Shown here one piece after another: positions 16,713 to 25,651 of a stretch of 64,000 nucleotides of DNA (position 1 is its first letter; every line of letters starts with the position of its first letter). The translations under genes and the position numbers were made by a program. The stretch is from contig NZ_CP023694.1 of NCBI RefSeq assembly GCF_008705135.1, forward strand, positions 9,151,001-9,215,000, written 5' to 3'. Under the pieces are notes generated by a model. It was not told the origin of the DNA. It saw nothing but the letters and a program-made list of their open reading frames with translations, and made no database searches. The DNA is from Streptomyces coeruleorubidus (GTDB taxonomy: Bacteria > Actinomycetota > Actinomycetes > Streptomycetales > Streptomycetaceae).

Positions 16713-19700
16713 ATGGGCCGTAGAGAACGCGAGCTGGACCCGGCGGCAGGCCCGGTTCAGGCGTTCGCTTTCGAGTTGCGCAAACTGCGTCGGGAAGGCG
16801 GGGCTCTCACCTACCGGGTTTTGGCGCAGCGCACGTCGTATTCGTCGGCCACGCTGTCACGGGCGGCGTCGGGGGAGCGGTTGCCGTCCCTCGCGGTGGT
16901 ACTGGCCTATGTGCAAGCGTGCGGTGCGGATGTCTCGGAGTGGGAAGAACGCTGGCACGCGGCGGCCCGCGGGGCGGCCGCCGAACTGCAGCACGGGGAG
17001 GATGCACAGGCTGCGCCCTACCGTGGGTTGGCCCGCTTCGAACCTGCCGACGCTGAAATGTTCTTCGGCCGGGACGAGCTTTCGGCTCAGCTTGCCGAGT
17101 GGGTGCATGCCCATCGTCTGGTGGCTGTCGTCGGGGCTTCTGGGAGCGGCAAGTCCTCTCTGCTGCGTGCGGGACTGATTCCTCTGTTGCGGAGCGAAGC
17201 AGCCACGGACAGGCGGCCGGCGGCGATCCGCATCCTCACTCCCGGTCCCACACCCCTGTCCGCCCTCGCCGCCGTGATGAAGGCGCGCGATGAGCTCGGG
17301 GACACGGTCGTCGTAGTCGACCAGTTCGAGGAGCTGTTCAGCCTCTGCGCCGATCCCGCGGAACGACGGGCCTGCCTGGACCTGCTGCTGACCGCGACGG
17401 ACCCGGAGAACAACGTACGGGCCGTGATCGCGGTACGCGCGGACTTCTTCGGCCATTGCGCCGAGCACCATGCATGGGCCGCGGCACTGCGCCGCGCCAT
17501 TCTGCTCGTCGGACCCATGAGTCCCACCGAACTACGTCAGGCGATCGTCAGACCCGCATCTGCCGCCGGTCTGATCGTCGAGCGGGACCTGACCGCACAG
17601 ATCATCAAGGACGTCACCGAGAAACCCGGCGGGCTGCCGTTGATGTCCCACGCCCTGCTGGAGACCTGGCGTCGACGCAAGGGACGTGCCCTCACCCTGA
17701 CGGCCTACAAAGCCGCCGGAGGCGTCGCGGGCGCTCTCGCCCAGACTGCGGAGCAGCTCTACACTCGCCTGTCCACCCACGAGGCCCGATCAGCCCGGCA
17801 CATCCTTCTGCGGCTGATCACTCCAGGAGAAGGCGCGCAGGACACCTGCCGGCCCGTGTCGCTCAAGGAACTGGACCTGGACAACGCAGACGACTTCGCC
17901 GCCACCGGTGAGGTTCTGGAGCGGCTGGTCAAGGCCCGCCTCGTGACACTCGACGGGCAGACGCTCAGCCTCGCGCACGAAGCCCTCATCGCGGCCTGGC
18001 CGCGCTTGCGCGGATGGATCGACGAGAACCGCGAAAGCCTGCGTCTGCACCGGCGACTGACCGAAGCAGCCCAGAATTGGGAGGAACTGGGCCGAGATCC
18101 AGGAGCCTTATACCGGGGCAGCCGTCTGACCGCCGCCGACGAGCATCTGGAGCGCCGGGAGCTGACAGGTCTGGAGCACGCCTTTCTCACAGCCAGCCTT
18201 GACGCCCGCGACCACGAGCAGTGGGCGACTCGCCGGGCGGCGCAGCGGCTTCGTCGACTGAGGACCTCCTTGTGTGTAGCCGCTGCACTAGCGGTGATCG
18301 CAGGTCTGGTGGCCTGGCAGTGGAACCGCCTCGGCGAGCGGCGGCTGGCTGAGGCGACATCCCGGCGGGTCGCGTCGGTCGCGGAGAGCTTGCGTTATGC
18401 CGAACCTCAGACCGCGCTGCGGCTGAGCGTCGCGGCCTGGCGTATCAGCCCCACCCTGGAAGCCAGGGCTGCCCTGATGAGTGCCTTGACCCAGCCCGAG
18501 CAGGACGCCTTCACTGAGCCCGGCACGGCTGTCAATGACCCTGCCTTGGGCCATTTCTTGAGCAACGACGGCGACATGCTGGTCTCCGGTGGCGCCGGTC
18601 GGGTACGGCTGTGGAACCTGAGCACGCATCGGCTCATCCGTTCGGTGCCCGTCCGGAAGGACGACGCCTTGGTGCGCATTTCTCCCGACGGGCGGCGGCT
18701 GCTGCTTCTCGCCGCGGGCAGATGGCAGCTGAGAGACGCTACGTCCGGCGCGGCGACCCACCTTCCGTTTACGCTGACCGACGGCACGCTGAGCTTCGGG
18801 CCCACAGACGACATGCTCTTTCTGCACGACGACAACGGCCGCTTGACAGCCTTGTGGGATCTGCGACGGCACCGCAGACTGCCGCCGCATGGATCCGCGC
18901 AGACCTCGGGCACCTCGCGCGAGGACCGGAAGCATCAGGCAGAGTGCACGCCTTCCGGCGAACTCCAACTATGGGATGGCGGCACTGAGCGCCGCTTCCG
19001 CAGCACGGGCCCCTTGGCCCTCGCCGTTCGCCTGTCCTGTGGCCCGCATCCCCCCGACCGCGTCCAGCCGTACCCCCTGTATCTGGGCAAGGAACGCCTG
19101 ATCGTCGTCACCGACTCCCGGATACGTACCTGGGACGTGCGAACCGGTAAAGAGGGGCCGCCCATCCGCACATCCCCACAATCTCCGGTCACCGTGACAG
19201 CCGATGGAGATTTTCTTACCCACGCGGATAGAGGGGCCATCCTGGTATGGCGGCTCAGCAACCCCCGCAAGCCGGTCTACCGATACCCGCTGCACGGCCG
19301 AATCGTCTCGGACGTGCGGCTGGAACCGCGCCACAAAGTGATCCGGTACATAGAGCAGCAGCCCGCCTCAACGCCCGTCGTGCGCTCCCTGTACCTGGGT
19401 AACGCCGTGGATCCTGGTTGGAGAACCCACGCCTCGGAGGATGCATCTTCGCCCGTCAAACCCGGAGGCCAAGCCACTACCCGCCTGACCTCCGTTGCTG
19501 CTGACCCGGTGCGCAGGGACCGGATGGCGGTCGGTGACGAGTACGGGTGGGTGACCATCTGGGACCGCGCGCTCAAGCACCGCTTCACCATGTTCGACGC
19601 TCTCTCCGCAGGCAAGGAGAACAAAGCCCCCCAGGCGGTCTCAGCACTCGCCTACTCATCCGACGGCCGCATCCTGGCCGTTGCGGGCGGCAGCACCGTG

Positions 19701-19952
19701 CGGCTGTGGGATACGACGACGACAAGGCCTCTCGGAGACGGTCTGCTTACATCCGGGGATCGGGTAGGCTCCCTCGCTTTCAGCCGCAAGGGAGCCACAC
19801 TCACAGTCCGTGGCGACCACACCCCACCGCGCACCTACCCTGTAGCGCCCGACCTGGTAGCCAAAGCCGTGTGCGCCCGGGCAGGAAGCGGCTTGTCCGG
19901 CCGAGACTGGAGGGCTTACATACCGAGCTTTCCCTACCAACGGACCTGCTGA
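16713..19952 (+). CDS. XRE-nSTAND1 ATPase with WD40 repeats
   Basis: A 1079-residue protein. Residues about 15-75 are an XRE-type HTH (FELRKLRREGGALTYRVLAQ, then SSATLSRAASGERLPS). The nSTAND1 NTPase follows: EPADAEMFFGRDEL at about 109-122, P-loop GASGSGKSS at 141-149, Walker B VVVVDQFEELF at about 199-209, and the LPLMSHALLETW region. A transmembrane helix lies near 519-535 (LCVAAALAVIAGLVAWQW), then WD40-like repeats to the end (GRVRLWNLS; STVRLWDTTT). STAND proteins are ligand-sensing switches; here a membrane-anchored sensor with a DNA-binding-like N-terminus is inferred. ATG 16713 is preceded by GGAGGG. Confidence 0.92.
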   Translation: MGRRERELDPAAGPVQAFAFELRKLRREGGALTYRVLAQRTSYSSATLSRAASGERLPSLAVVLAYVQACGADVSEWEERWHAAARGAAAELQHGEDAQAAPYRGLARFEPADAEMFFGRDELSAQLAEWVHAHRLVAVVGASGSGKSSLLRAGLIPLLRSEAATDRRPAAIRILTPGPTPLSALAAVMKARDELGDTVVVVDQFEELFSLCADPAERRACLDLLLTATDPENNVRAVIAVRADFFGHCAEHHAWAAALRRAILLVGPMSPTELRQAIVRPASAAGLIVERDLTAQIIKDVTEKPGGLPLMSHALLETWRRRKGRALTLTAYKAAGGVAGALAQTAEQLYTRLSTHEARSARHILLRLITPGEGAQDTCRPVSLKELDLDNADDFAATGEVLERLVKARLVTLDGQTLSLAHEALIAAWPRLRGWIDENRESLRLHRRLTEAAQNWEELGRDPGALYRGSRLTAADEHLERRELTGLEHAFLTASLDARDHEQWATRRAAQRLRRLRTSLCVAAALAVIAGLVAWQWNRLGERRLAEATSRRVASVAESLRYAEPQTALRLSVAAWRISPTLEARAALMSALTQPEQDAFTEPGTAVNDPALGHFLSNDGDMLVSGGAGRVRLWNLSTHRLIRSVPVRKDDALVRISPDGRRLLLLAAGRWQLRDATSGAATHLPFTLTDGTLSFGPTDDMLFLHDDNGRLTALWDLRRHRRLPPHGSAQTSGTSREDRKHQAECTPSGELQLWDGGTERRFRSTGPLALAVRLSCGPHPPDRVQPYPLYLGKERLIVVTDSRIRTWDVRTGKEGPPIRTSPQSPVTVTADGDFLTHADRGAILVWRLSNPRKPVYRYPLHGRIVSDVRLEPRHKVIRYIEQQPASTPVVRSLYLGNAVDPGWRTHASEDASSPVKPGGQATTRLTSVAADPVRRDRMAVGDEYGWVTIWDRALKHRFTMFDALSAGKENKAPQAVSALAYSSDGRILAVAGGSTVRLWDTTTTRPLGDGLLTSGDRVGSLAFSRKGATLTVRGDHTPPRTYPVAPDLVAKAVCARAGSGLSGRDWRAYIPSFPYQRTC

Positions 19953-19958
19953 GCGTCC

Positions 19959-20135
19959 ATGGTCCGCGACGTCCTGCAGATCGCTGTGGCGCTCCCCTCG
20001 AGCAGCCAGGGCCTCACCACCTGGGGCACCTACACCGAGATGGCGAGCCGTTTCACCGAGCCCGTCCTGCTCGCGCTGGCCGTCCTTGCCGTGCGCAGCC
20101 GCATCAAACGCTGGCATCCTTCGAGCGGTGCGTGA
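19959..20135 (+). CDS. short hydrophobic ORF, possible remnant
   Basis: A 58-codon frame (MVRDVLQIAVALPSSSQGLT, then FTEPVLLALAVLAVRSRIKR) with one membrane helix near its end, 7 bases after the STAND gene stop. It could be a real small membrane protein or the end of a larger lost one. Family not recognised. Confidence 0.3.
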   Translation: MVRDVLQIAVALPSSSQGLTTWGTYTEMASRFTEPVLLALAVLAVRSRIKRWHPSSGA

Positions 20136-20229
20136 CCCGCCCAGCATGTCCATCGCCGTCGTCTTGCTTGATGTCGACCTCAACCTCATCAAGAACGACC
20201 CGAGAGCCGGAGAAGGGGAGTAGCCGACG

Positions 20230-20786
20230 ATGGTGGACCCGATCGGGGACAGTTTGGGGACGGCGCGCTGGAAGAGGCGTTCACCCGCCCCATTCCCAAG
20301 AGCACCCTGGCGCAGATGAAGTACCTCGTCAAGCAGCTCAAGGGCACCAGGCCGGTCGCCGATCTCCTCGGGGTGTCCCAGCACACCGTGGAGCGGTACG
20401 TCGCGGGCAAGCTCAGGCGGTCCCGCCGGGACCTGCGCGAGCGCACGGAGCGCGAGGTCAAGAAGCGGTGGCAGCCGCAGATCCGGGCGAAGGCCAAGAA
20501 GCGGGCCGCGAGCACCGACGGCCTGGTCGTCTCCACCCGCGCACGGTTCGGGTTCACCGCCGCGCCGGGCACGACCGACGACGCCCGCATCGGCGACATC
20601 ACCCGGGCCCTTCCGCCGCGCTGAGCAGACCGGCTGTTCACCGCCCGCGAGCAGGGTGCCAACGAGCAGCTCCAGCGCATCGCCGCCGAAGGCCTGGCAG
20701 AGATGTACTTCCGGAACAACAACACCCGCGCTCACGTCCTGGGCGTGGAGTTCACCGACGTGGAACAGATCGACATCTCTCTGTAG
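20230..20786 (+). pseudogene. tpg: telomere terminal protein gene (tpg-like), broken, copy 1
   Basis: Nearly full-length homologue of the Streptomyces terminal protein Tpg, which caps linear replicon ends. After a frameshift near 20255 the frame reads EEAFTRPIPKSTLAQMKYLV, KQLKGTRPVADLLGVSQHTV, ERYVAGKL, AKKRAASTDGLVVSTRARFG, FTAAPGTTDDARIGDITRAL, PPR. A TGA (20622-20624) then replaces the Trp found at this place in the other two copies (PPRW), and the frame continues to FTDVEQIDISL and TAG at 20786. The HTH (VADLLGVSQHTVERYV) is intact. Two lesions make it non-functional as read. Confidence 0.82.
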
Positions 20787-20899
20787 TGCGACCCACCGCG
20801 CCCCAACAGAGCGGCAACCGCAAGGGAGCGGTTTCGATGGAGCGGGAGGCAGGTGCGGGACGTCAGAGGCCTGTCCGGTCCAGCGACGCCCCGCACCGT

Positions 20900-21289
20900 T
20901 CACCATGACCTGGCGATCAGTTTTTCCACCTCGGGCGGCAATTCATTTCCGGAGTAGACAGCGACGAACTGCACGTCGTCGGGTGAATCCCCGACGGCGA
21001 TGGCCACCTTCGGAGAGATACCGTCCACAGCGTAGGCGATCTCAGTCGTGGCCGGCTCCTCGTCCTGGCCGCCGGTGTCGTCACACGGCGGTTTGGTCGC
21101 TGCCCCGAGTTTACTGCCGACCGTGAACTCCGCGTTGGCGACATCCCGGTAGGTGCGCCCGTCGTACGTCACCTGGTAGACGCACGACGCCGCGTCCTCC
21201 GCACTGCTGCCCTCTGACGTGCAGGCGGCAACTGACGCCGCTACGGCTGCCGTCAGTACCGCGGTCACGGATCGCTTGGCCCAACTCAT
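20900..21289 (-). CDS. DUF6281-like secreted lipoprotein
   Basis: A 129-residue protein with a lipoprotein signal peptide; the lipobox is ASVAACTS with lipidated Cys near residue 23. The mature part has CVYQVTYDGRTYRDV, KPPCDDTGG and GNELPPEVEKLI, a pattern I associate with DUF6281 of Streptomyces. GAGGAGG upstream of the ATG is a strong ribosome binding site. Expected on the outer face of the membrane; role unknown. Confidence 0.78.
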   Translation of the reverse strand: MSWAKRSVTAVLTAAVAASVAACTSEGSSAEDAASCVYQVTYDGRTYRDVANAEFTVGSKLGAATKPPCDDTGGQDEEPATTEIAYAVDGISPKVAIAVGDSPDDVQFVAVYSGNELPPEVEKLIARSW

Positions 21290-21300
21290 GAACGGCCTCC

Positions 21301-22025
21301 TCAGTAGATGCTGCGAAGGGCGAGGACGTCGCCCTTGCCGAGCGTCCTGGCCTTCGTGTTGCAGGTGAACGAGTTGGTGTACATGGTGAGGTTTTCGTGT
21401 CCCGAACCTACGTGTCCCAGTCCGAAGACGTGTCCGGCCTCATGAGTACCGACGGAGCGGATGTCGTATTTGTTCGAGCATTTGCTGGTCGGCTTGTTCG
21501 TGAAGTCCTGATCGCGGGTGCTGAAGCGGACATCGGCCTCGCGAAGGTCGTTCTTGACGCCGGCCATCGGCCAGGTCCATGAGCAGGCCACGGCGACGTG
21601 ATTGCCCTTGAGGTCGCCCGCGTCCCAGGCGCTCAGCTCGCCCGGTCGGTTCACTGGGAGCTGCTGTTGATGTCGGCCTCGTAGCAGGTTTCGGACAGGA
21701 AGTTCGCCTTCGCGCCGACCGAGTCGCCGTATCAGCAGTTGTTGCGGCTGTCGGTGATGTTGTCGATGGCGTCGTAAAACGCCCACATGGCATCGGTGCG
21801 CGACAGGCCGCCCGGCATGCCGCCGTAGGCACCGTCGCTGCACGCGCCAGGAGAGCCGGGGCATCCACGTCCGCTACCTCGACGGCGTTCGGGTCGGCGT
21901 CCGACGCGTCCGCGTCCGCACTGTCCGACTCCTGCGACAGGTCCTGCGGTGTCGTCACAGGGTGGGCCAGGGAGTCAGGGACGTCGGAGCCGGGAGTGGA
22001 GCCGTTGGCGGCGCCGATTGCGGTG
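21301..22025 (-). pseudogene. matrixin-like zinc metalloprotease, broken
   Basis: The C-terminal third reads cleanly (NHVAVACSWTWPMAGVKNDL; DIRSVGTHEAGHVFGLGHV; LTMYTNSFTCNTKARTLGKG), with the metzincin zinc motif HEAGHVFGLGH and the Met-turn region LTMY. Upstream the same frame continues as DAMWAFYDAIDNITDSRNNC, TGA, YGDSVGAKANFLSETCYEAD, INSSSQ, TGA, TDRAS. Both TGA codons sit where a Trp would fit. Further upstream the frame changes again (ANGSTPGSDVPDSLAHPVTT). It would have been a secreted protease; the signal peptide is not readable. Confidence 0.72.
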
Positions 22026-22819
22026 GTCTCGCGCTTCGGCCTTTGAAACCAACCAGCTCTTCTCAAGGCTGAAGACGGCAAAGCGCAACAGCCCAAGCGG
22101 GGGCCGCGCGGTCGTCGTACGGCGGTCTGCGGTTGGCGATGAGTGCGCCAACCTACGCAGCACTGGAGCCGGTGTCGCGGCGCACGCCGCACCGAGGAAT
22201 GGTGGTCTGGGTGCCTCCCCACTTCCCCATGCACGACGGGGCACTGACCCGCTTCGACGGGGAGTTGTGAGCCGGGGTGCCGTCGCCCGTACGGACCTCC
22301 GGGCGGGCATTCGTCGGCTTGCCGCCGTACGGTCCGGTTGCCCGGTCCGACAGGACGGCCGAGGCTTGCGGTCCCGCGCTACCGTCGCACGTTGCGCGGG
22401 ACCGCCTCTTCGATCTCGGAGCAGGCGGCTGTGACGCGGGCAGCCGGCCGCCAGCGGGAGCGCGGTCGCCGCAGGCAGAAGCGGCTCGGCAGGCAGTGCC
22501 AGCGCCGTCGGCCACCGTAGCCTGGCCAGCGGTGAGCGGGGGTTGCCTGCGGGTACTGCGAGAGGCAAGTGGCGACATCCTGCGGCGACCGCGCTCGTCA
22601 GCACGGCCTTGGACAACTGCACGAATGAGGCGACGAGCGCCCCTGGCCGATTCCGGAGATGCCCATCAACGGAGGCTTCGACCTGGTGGTCTGCCAGTTC
22701 GGCGTGGTGTCTCGGCGTCGTTCTCGGCACCCTCTCCATGCCGTCATTCGAACGGTTCCAGAAGTCACGGGCAACTGATTCCGCCCCAATGGTGGTCTGG
22801 AGGGCGAGGAGGGTGCTTG
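22026..22819. other. intergenic, no gene supported
   Basis: Long frames exist on both strands but their composition (runs of Arg, Pro and Ser) looks non-coding. The last 20 bases contain the GAGGAGGG ribosome binding site of the sigma factor. Confidence 0.4.
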
Positions 22820-23350
22820 ATGCAGGCCGAACTTGAGGGCCAGTTCCAGGATTTCGTCAGGGCGCGGTGGTCACGGCTCGTCCGGACCGCGTACCTGCTC
22901 ACGGGTGACGTCCACCACGCGGAGGACCTGACGCAGACGGCGCTGGCGAAGGCGTACCGGTCGTGGCGGCGCATCGCGCGCAGCGACAACCCGGAGGCCT
23001 ACGTCCGGCGGATGCTGGTCAGCTGCAACAGCGACCGGTTCCGCAAGCGGCGGGTGACGGAGGCGCTGACCGCGGCCCCGCCCGAGAGGGCGGGCGGGGA
23101 CGAGGCCGTCGGCCGAGTGGAGGAGCGTGGCTCCCTGCTCGCCGGGCTGGCCCTGCTGCCGCCGAAACAGCGGGCGGTGGTGGTCCTGCGGTACTGGGAG
23201 GACCTGTCGGAGGCGGAGGTGGCTGAGGTACTCGGCTGCTCGCCCGGCACGGTCAAGAGCCAGGCCTCGAAGGGGCTGGCGAAGCTGCGGGTGTATCCGG
23301 GGCTGGTGCGCGAGGGCCGCACGGTGTCCGGACTGGGAGGTGGAAGGTGA
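22820..23350 (+). CDS. SigE-family ECF RNA polymerase sigma factor
   Basis: A 176-residue sigma-70 factor with only regions 2 and 4. Region 2 covers about 8-75 (DFVRARWSRLVRTAYLLTGD, HHAEDLTQTALAKAYRSW); region 4 about 105-160 (LLPPKQRAVVVLRYWEDLSE, AEVAEVLGCSPGTVKSQASK). ATG 22820 has a GAGGAGGG ribosome binding site. It overlaps the next gene by 4 bases, the usual arrangement for a SigE-like factor and its membrane partner. Confidence 0.93.
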   Translation: MQAELEGQFQDFVRARWSRLVRTAYLLTGDVHHAEDLTQTALAKAYRSWRRIARSDNPEAYVRRMLVSCNSDRFRKRRVTEALTAAPPERAGGDEAVGRVEERGSLLAGLALLPPKQRAVVVLRYWEDLSEAEVAEVLGCSPGTVKSQASKGLAKLRVYPGLVREGRTVSGLGGGR

Positions 23351-24336
23351 ACCACGAGGCACACGAAGCGTACGAAGCACGTGAGGCGCACCACGGAGCT
23401 GATGGGGCCGACGAGGCGCACACGGCGCACGAGCCCGACGACGAGCGGGACTTCGAGGAACTGGTGAGGAAACTGATGACGGACGACGCTCACACCATCC
23501 AGCCTTCGCCCGCGCCGTACCCGGCGATCCGCCGGCGGGGCGTGGCGGAACGGCGGCGGGTCGCGGCGGTCGGGGCGGCGCTGGCGGCGGTGGTCGTGGT
23601 GCCAGCGGGGGCGTACGCCGTGGTAGGGGGAAACGGGGGAGGGGGCGCTGACACGGCGACGCCGATGTCGTCGGTCAGCGCCCCGCAGACCGCGTCGACT
23701 TCCGGGTCGACGACAAGCTCCGGACCTCAACCGCCCGTCTCGGAGGAGCAATTGCTCGACGGGATCACGTTCGCCCAGGCGTCGGACGCGTTGGAGCAGT
23801 GCCTCGATCAGGAGCACGTGGGAAGCGCGGTCAGCGGGGACCTGGCCAAGGCCGAGAGCTACCGGATCATCCTGGCGGCGAAGAGCACGGGCGTCTCCAA
23901 CTCGCCCGGCGACGGCATCCACGTCGTCGGCGTGGCAGAGCGGCCGGAGGGCTTCCGGGTGATCTGCAACGTGAAGGAGGGCGTGTCCGCCGGCATCAGC
24001 ACCAGCACGAAGGACGCCTACGGGCCGGACACCGGTCCGGTCGTGCCCGACGCGAACGCGGGTGACCTGTACCAGCAGTCGTTGATCGACAAGGGCAAGT
24101 GGAAGCTCCCTTTCCGTTGGGGCGTGATCGGCATGGTCGACCCCTCCGTGGCCAAGGTGACCGTCGACTACGGCGACGGCAGCGCCACGGCCGCCCTGGA
24201 CCACGGCTGGTTCGTCGCTTCCGGCGTCCTGAACCGGCAGGTGACGAAGACCCCGCACATCAAGGGCTTCGACGCCGCCGGCAAGCTGGTCTACGACTCG
24301 GACACAGACAAGACGTACGACAAGACCCTGCCGTAG
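23347..24336 (+). CDS. membrane-anchored partner of the sigma factor (putative anti-sigma)
   Basis: A 329-residue protein starting at GTG 23347 within the sigma stop. Residues 1-40 are an unusual Glu/Ala/His-rich stretch (NHEAHEAYEAREAHHGADGA). A short cytoplasmic helix (FEELVRKLMTDDAHTIQPSP) precedes one membrane helix near 75-95 (VAAVGAALAAVVVVPAGAYA). The C-terminal ~220 residues lie outside the cell and show no zinc-finger motif. Position and topology suggest an anti-sigma or signal-receiving protein; no direct family evidence. Confidence 0.75.
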   Translation: MNHEAHEAYEAREAHHGADGADEAHTAHEPDDERDFEELVRKLMTDDAHTIQPSPAPYPAIRRRGVAERRRVAAVGAALAAVVVVPAGAYAVVGGNGGGGADTATPMSSVSAPQTASTSGSTTSSGPQPPVSEEQLLDGITFAQASDALEQCLDQEHVGSAVSGDLAKAESYRIILAAKSTGVSNSPGDGIHVVGVAERPEGFRVICNVKEGVSAGISTSTKDAYGPDTGPVVPDANAGDLYQQSLIDKGKWKLPFRWGVIGMVDPSVAKVTVDYGDGSATAALDHGWFVASGVLNRQVTKTPHIKGFDAAGKLVYDSDTDKTYDKTLP

Positions 24337-24354
24337 GGGACTAGCTAGGGCTCT

Positions 24355-24513
24355 GTGGTACTCCGAGGCGTCCAGCACGGCTGGCCAGCCCGCCCGCTCC
24401 GCGCTGGCCAGCCGGCCGATAAGCAGGCCGACTCGGCGTGCCTGCTCCTCCGGGGCCGCCACACAGGCCAACCAGGGCCCGGCGATCGACCTCTCAGCGA
24501 TCAAGCCGGGGTC
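24355..24513 (-). pseudogene. coding-like remnant, unknown family
   Basis: The minus strand reads GLIAERSIAGPWLACVAAPE, EQARRVGLLIGRLASAERAG, WPAVLDASEYHRA without stops. Composition is protein-like and strongly helical, but no start or stop context fits a whole gene. The remaining bases to 24759 hold nothing recognisable. Confidence 0.3.
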
Positions 24514-24759
24514 GACGGGGCCGGGTTCACGCGGTCGGTGCGGAAGCACTGGGGCGGGCTGCCGCGGCCGGCTGGGGTCAAGGTCCGCATCATCCCGTCG
24601 GCAGATCACGCTCGGATAGGGCTGTTCACGACGGTCTTCCGGTTCGGCGGTCATGGCGGGATATCGACGACCGGAGAATTCTGCAACACCCTTTGGGGCG
24701 TGTATCGAAAGTGCCTGGTGAGGATGACGGCGAGCCCATTTGTGATCCAGAATGATTGG

Positions 24760-25302
24760 ATGGTCACGCTTGAGACTCCCCGTTTGATTCTGCGTCGCTG
24801 GCGCGAGGAAGACGTTGCGCCCATGGCTGCCGTCAATGCCGACCCCGAGGTGATGCGGTGGATCCGTGACGGCAGCGTCCGTGACGAACAGCAGACTCGC
24901 GACGGGGTCCAGGCATGGGAGAGCGAGTGGGAGTCACAGGGCTTCGGCCTGTTCGCCGTGGAGATCCGGTCCACTGGCGAGCTGGCCGGGTTCACTGGCC
25001 ATTCGGTGCCCAACTTCCTGCCGGAGGTACTGCCGGCGGTTGAGGTCGGCTGGCGGCTGGGACGTTCCCACTGGGGGAAGGGCTTGGCCACGGAGGCCGC
25101 TGCGGCCGCTGTACGGTTCGGGTTCGAAGAGCGAGGGTTGGAGCGGATCGTCAGCATCACTCAAGTGGGCAACGACGCCTCCGAACGGATCATGACCAAA
25201 CTGGGGATGCGTCCGGTCCGTGAGACCGTCAATCCCACCTGCGGTCGGCGAGTCCGGGTGTTCGAGTTGCAGTCGGACCAGTACGTCACCACCACTCGTT
25301 GA
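24760..25302 (+). CDS. GNAT-family N-acetyltransferase (RimJ/RimL type)
   Basis: A 180-residue enzyme with the canonical opening LETPRLILRRWREEDVAPMA, followed by AVNADPEVMRWIRDG. The acetyl-CoA loop is GRSHWGKGLATEAAAAAVRF (about 102-121) and motif B reads GNDASERIMTKLGMRPV. The acidic and aromatic residues of RimJ/L enzymes are present. ATG 24760 is chosen because the conserved sequence begins there although the frame is open upstream. Substrate unknown. Confidence 0.9.
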   Translation: MVTLETPRLILRRWREEDVAPMAAVNADPEVMRWIRDGSVRDEQQTRDGVQAWESEWESQGFGLFAVEIRSTGELAGFTGHSVPNFLPEVLPAVEVGWRLGRSHWGKGLATEAAAAAVRFGFEERGLERIVSITQVGNDASERIMTKLGMRPVRETVNPTCGRRVRVFELQSDQYVTTTR

Positions 25303-25390
25303 AGGCGGCAACGACGACGGTAGCCTCGTAGCGGACCGCGAGTTTGTCGTGCTGTGCCTGGTGGCCACGGCTCGATGTCTCCGTGCGGAC
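25286..25390 (-). pseudogene. IS5-type transposase C-terminal remnant
   Basis: The minus strand ends HQAQHDKLAVRYEATVVVAA, FNEWW and stop, the usual C-terminus of an IS5-subgroup transposase (HxxLAVRYxATVxVAAxxEW). Another frame supplies SPHGDIEPWPPGTARQTRG. Only the tail is left, overlapping the end of the GNAT gene. Confidence 0.5.
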
Positions 25391-25485
25391 TTTCGCCTGT
25401 AACGGCCAAGGCGCCTGCCATGATCGTCGCCATGGGGATACACATCGCAACGGCCGGGGTGGCCGACTTCCATTAAGTCCTGACT

Positions 25486-25510
25486 GTTCACCCCCGTTAC
25501 TGGGGTGAAC
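25486..25510. terminator. hairpin between convergent genes
   Basis: GTTCACCCC (25486-25494) pairs perfectly with GGGGTGAAC (25502-25510) around a 7-base loop. It lies between the GNAT gene and the oppositely oriented membrane protein and can serve both. Confidence 0.6.
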
Positions 25511-25651
25511 GCGACCTTCGGTCGCTACACCTTCTTGCACTGGTGCAGGAGTTTGGTCCGGCAGCGGCAACAGGGCGGCCCGGTGGTCGGTACCGCTGGG
25601 TGCCCGGCCGCCCTTCCGTGTGCTTCCTGCCTCCTGTGCCTTCGTGCCGGT

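Noticed and set aside
22153..22578. Minus-strand frame upstream of the sigma factor
   Set aside because: Its end (GKWGGTQTTIPRCGVRRDTG) looks partly protein-like, but no family, start signal or neighbour supports it.
22277..22819. N-terminal extension of the sigma factor frame
   Set aside because: The sigma homology begins at ATG 22820 with a good ribosome binding site; the upstream residues have non-coding composition.
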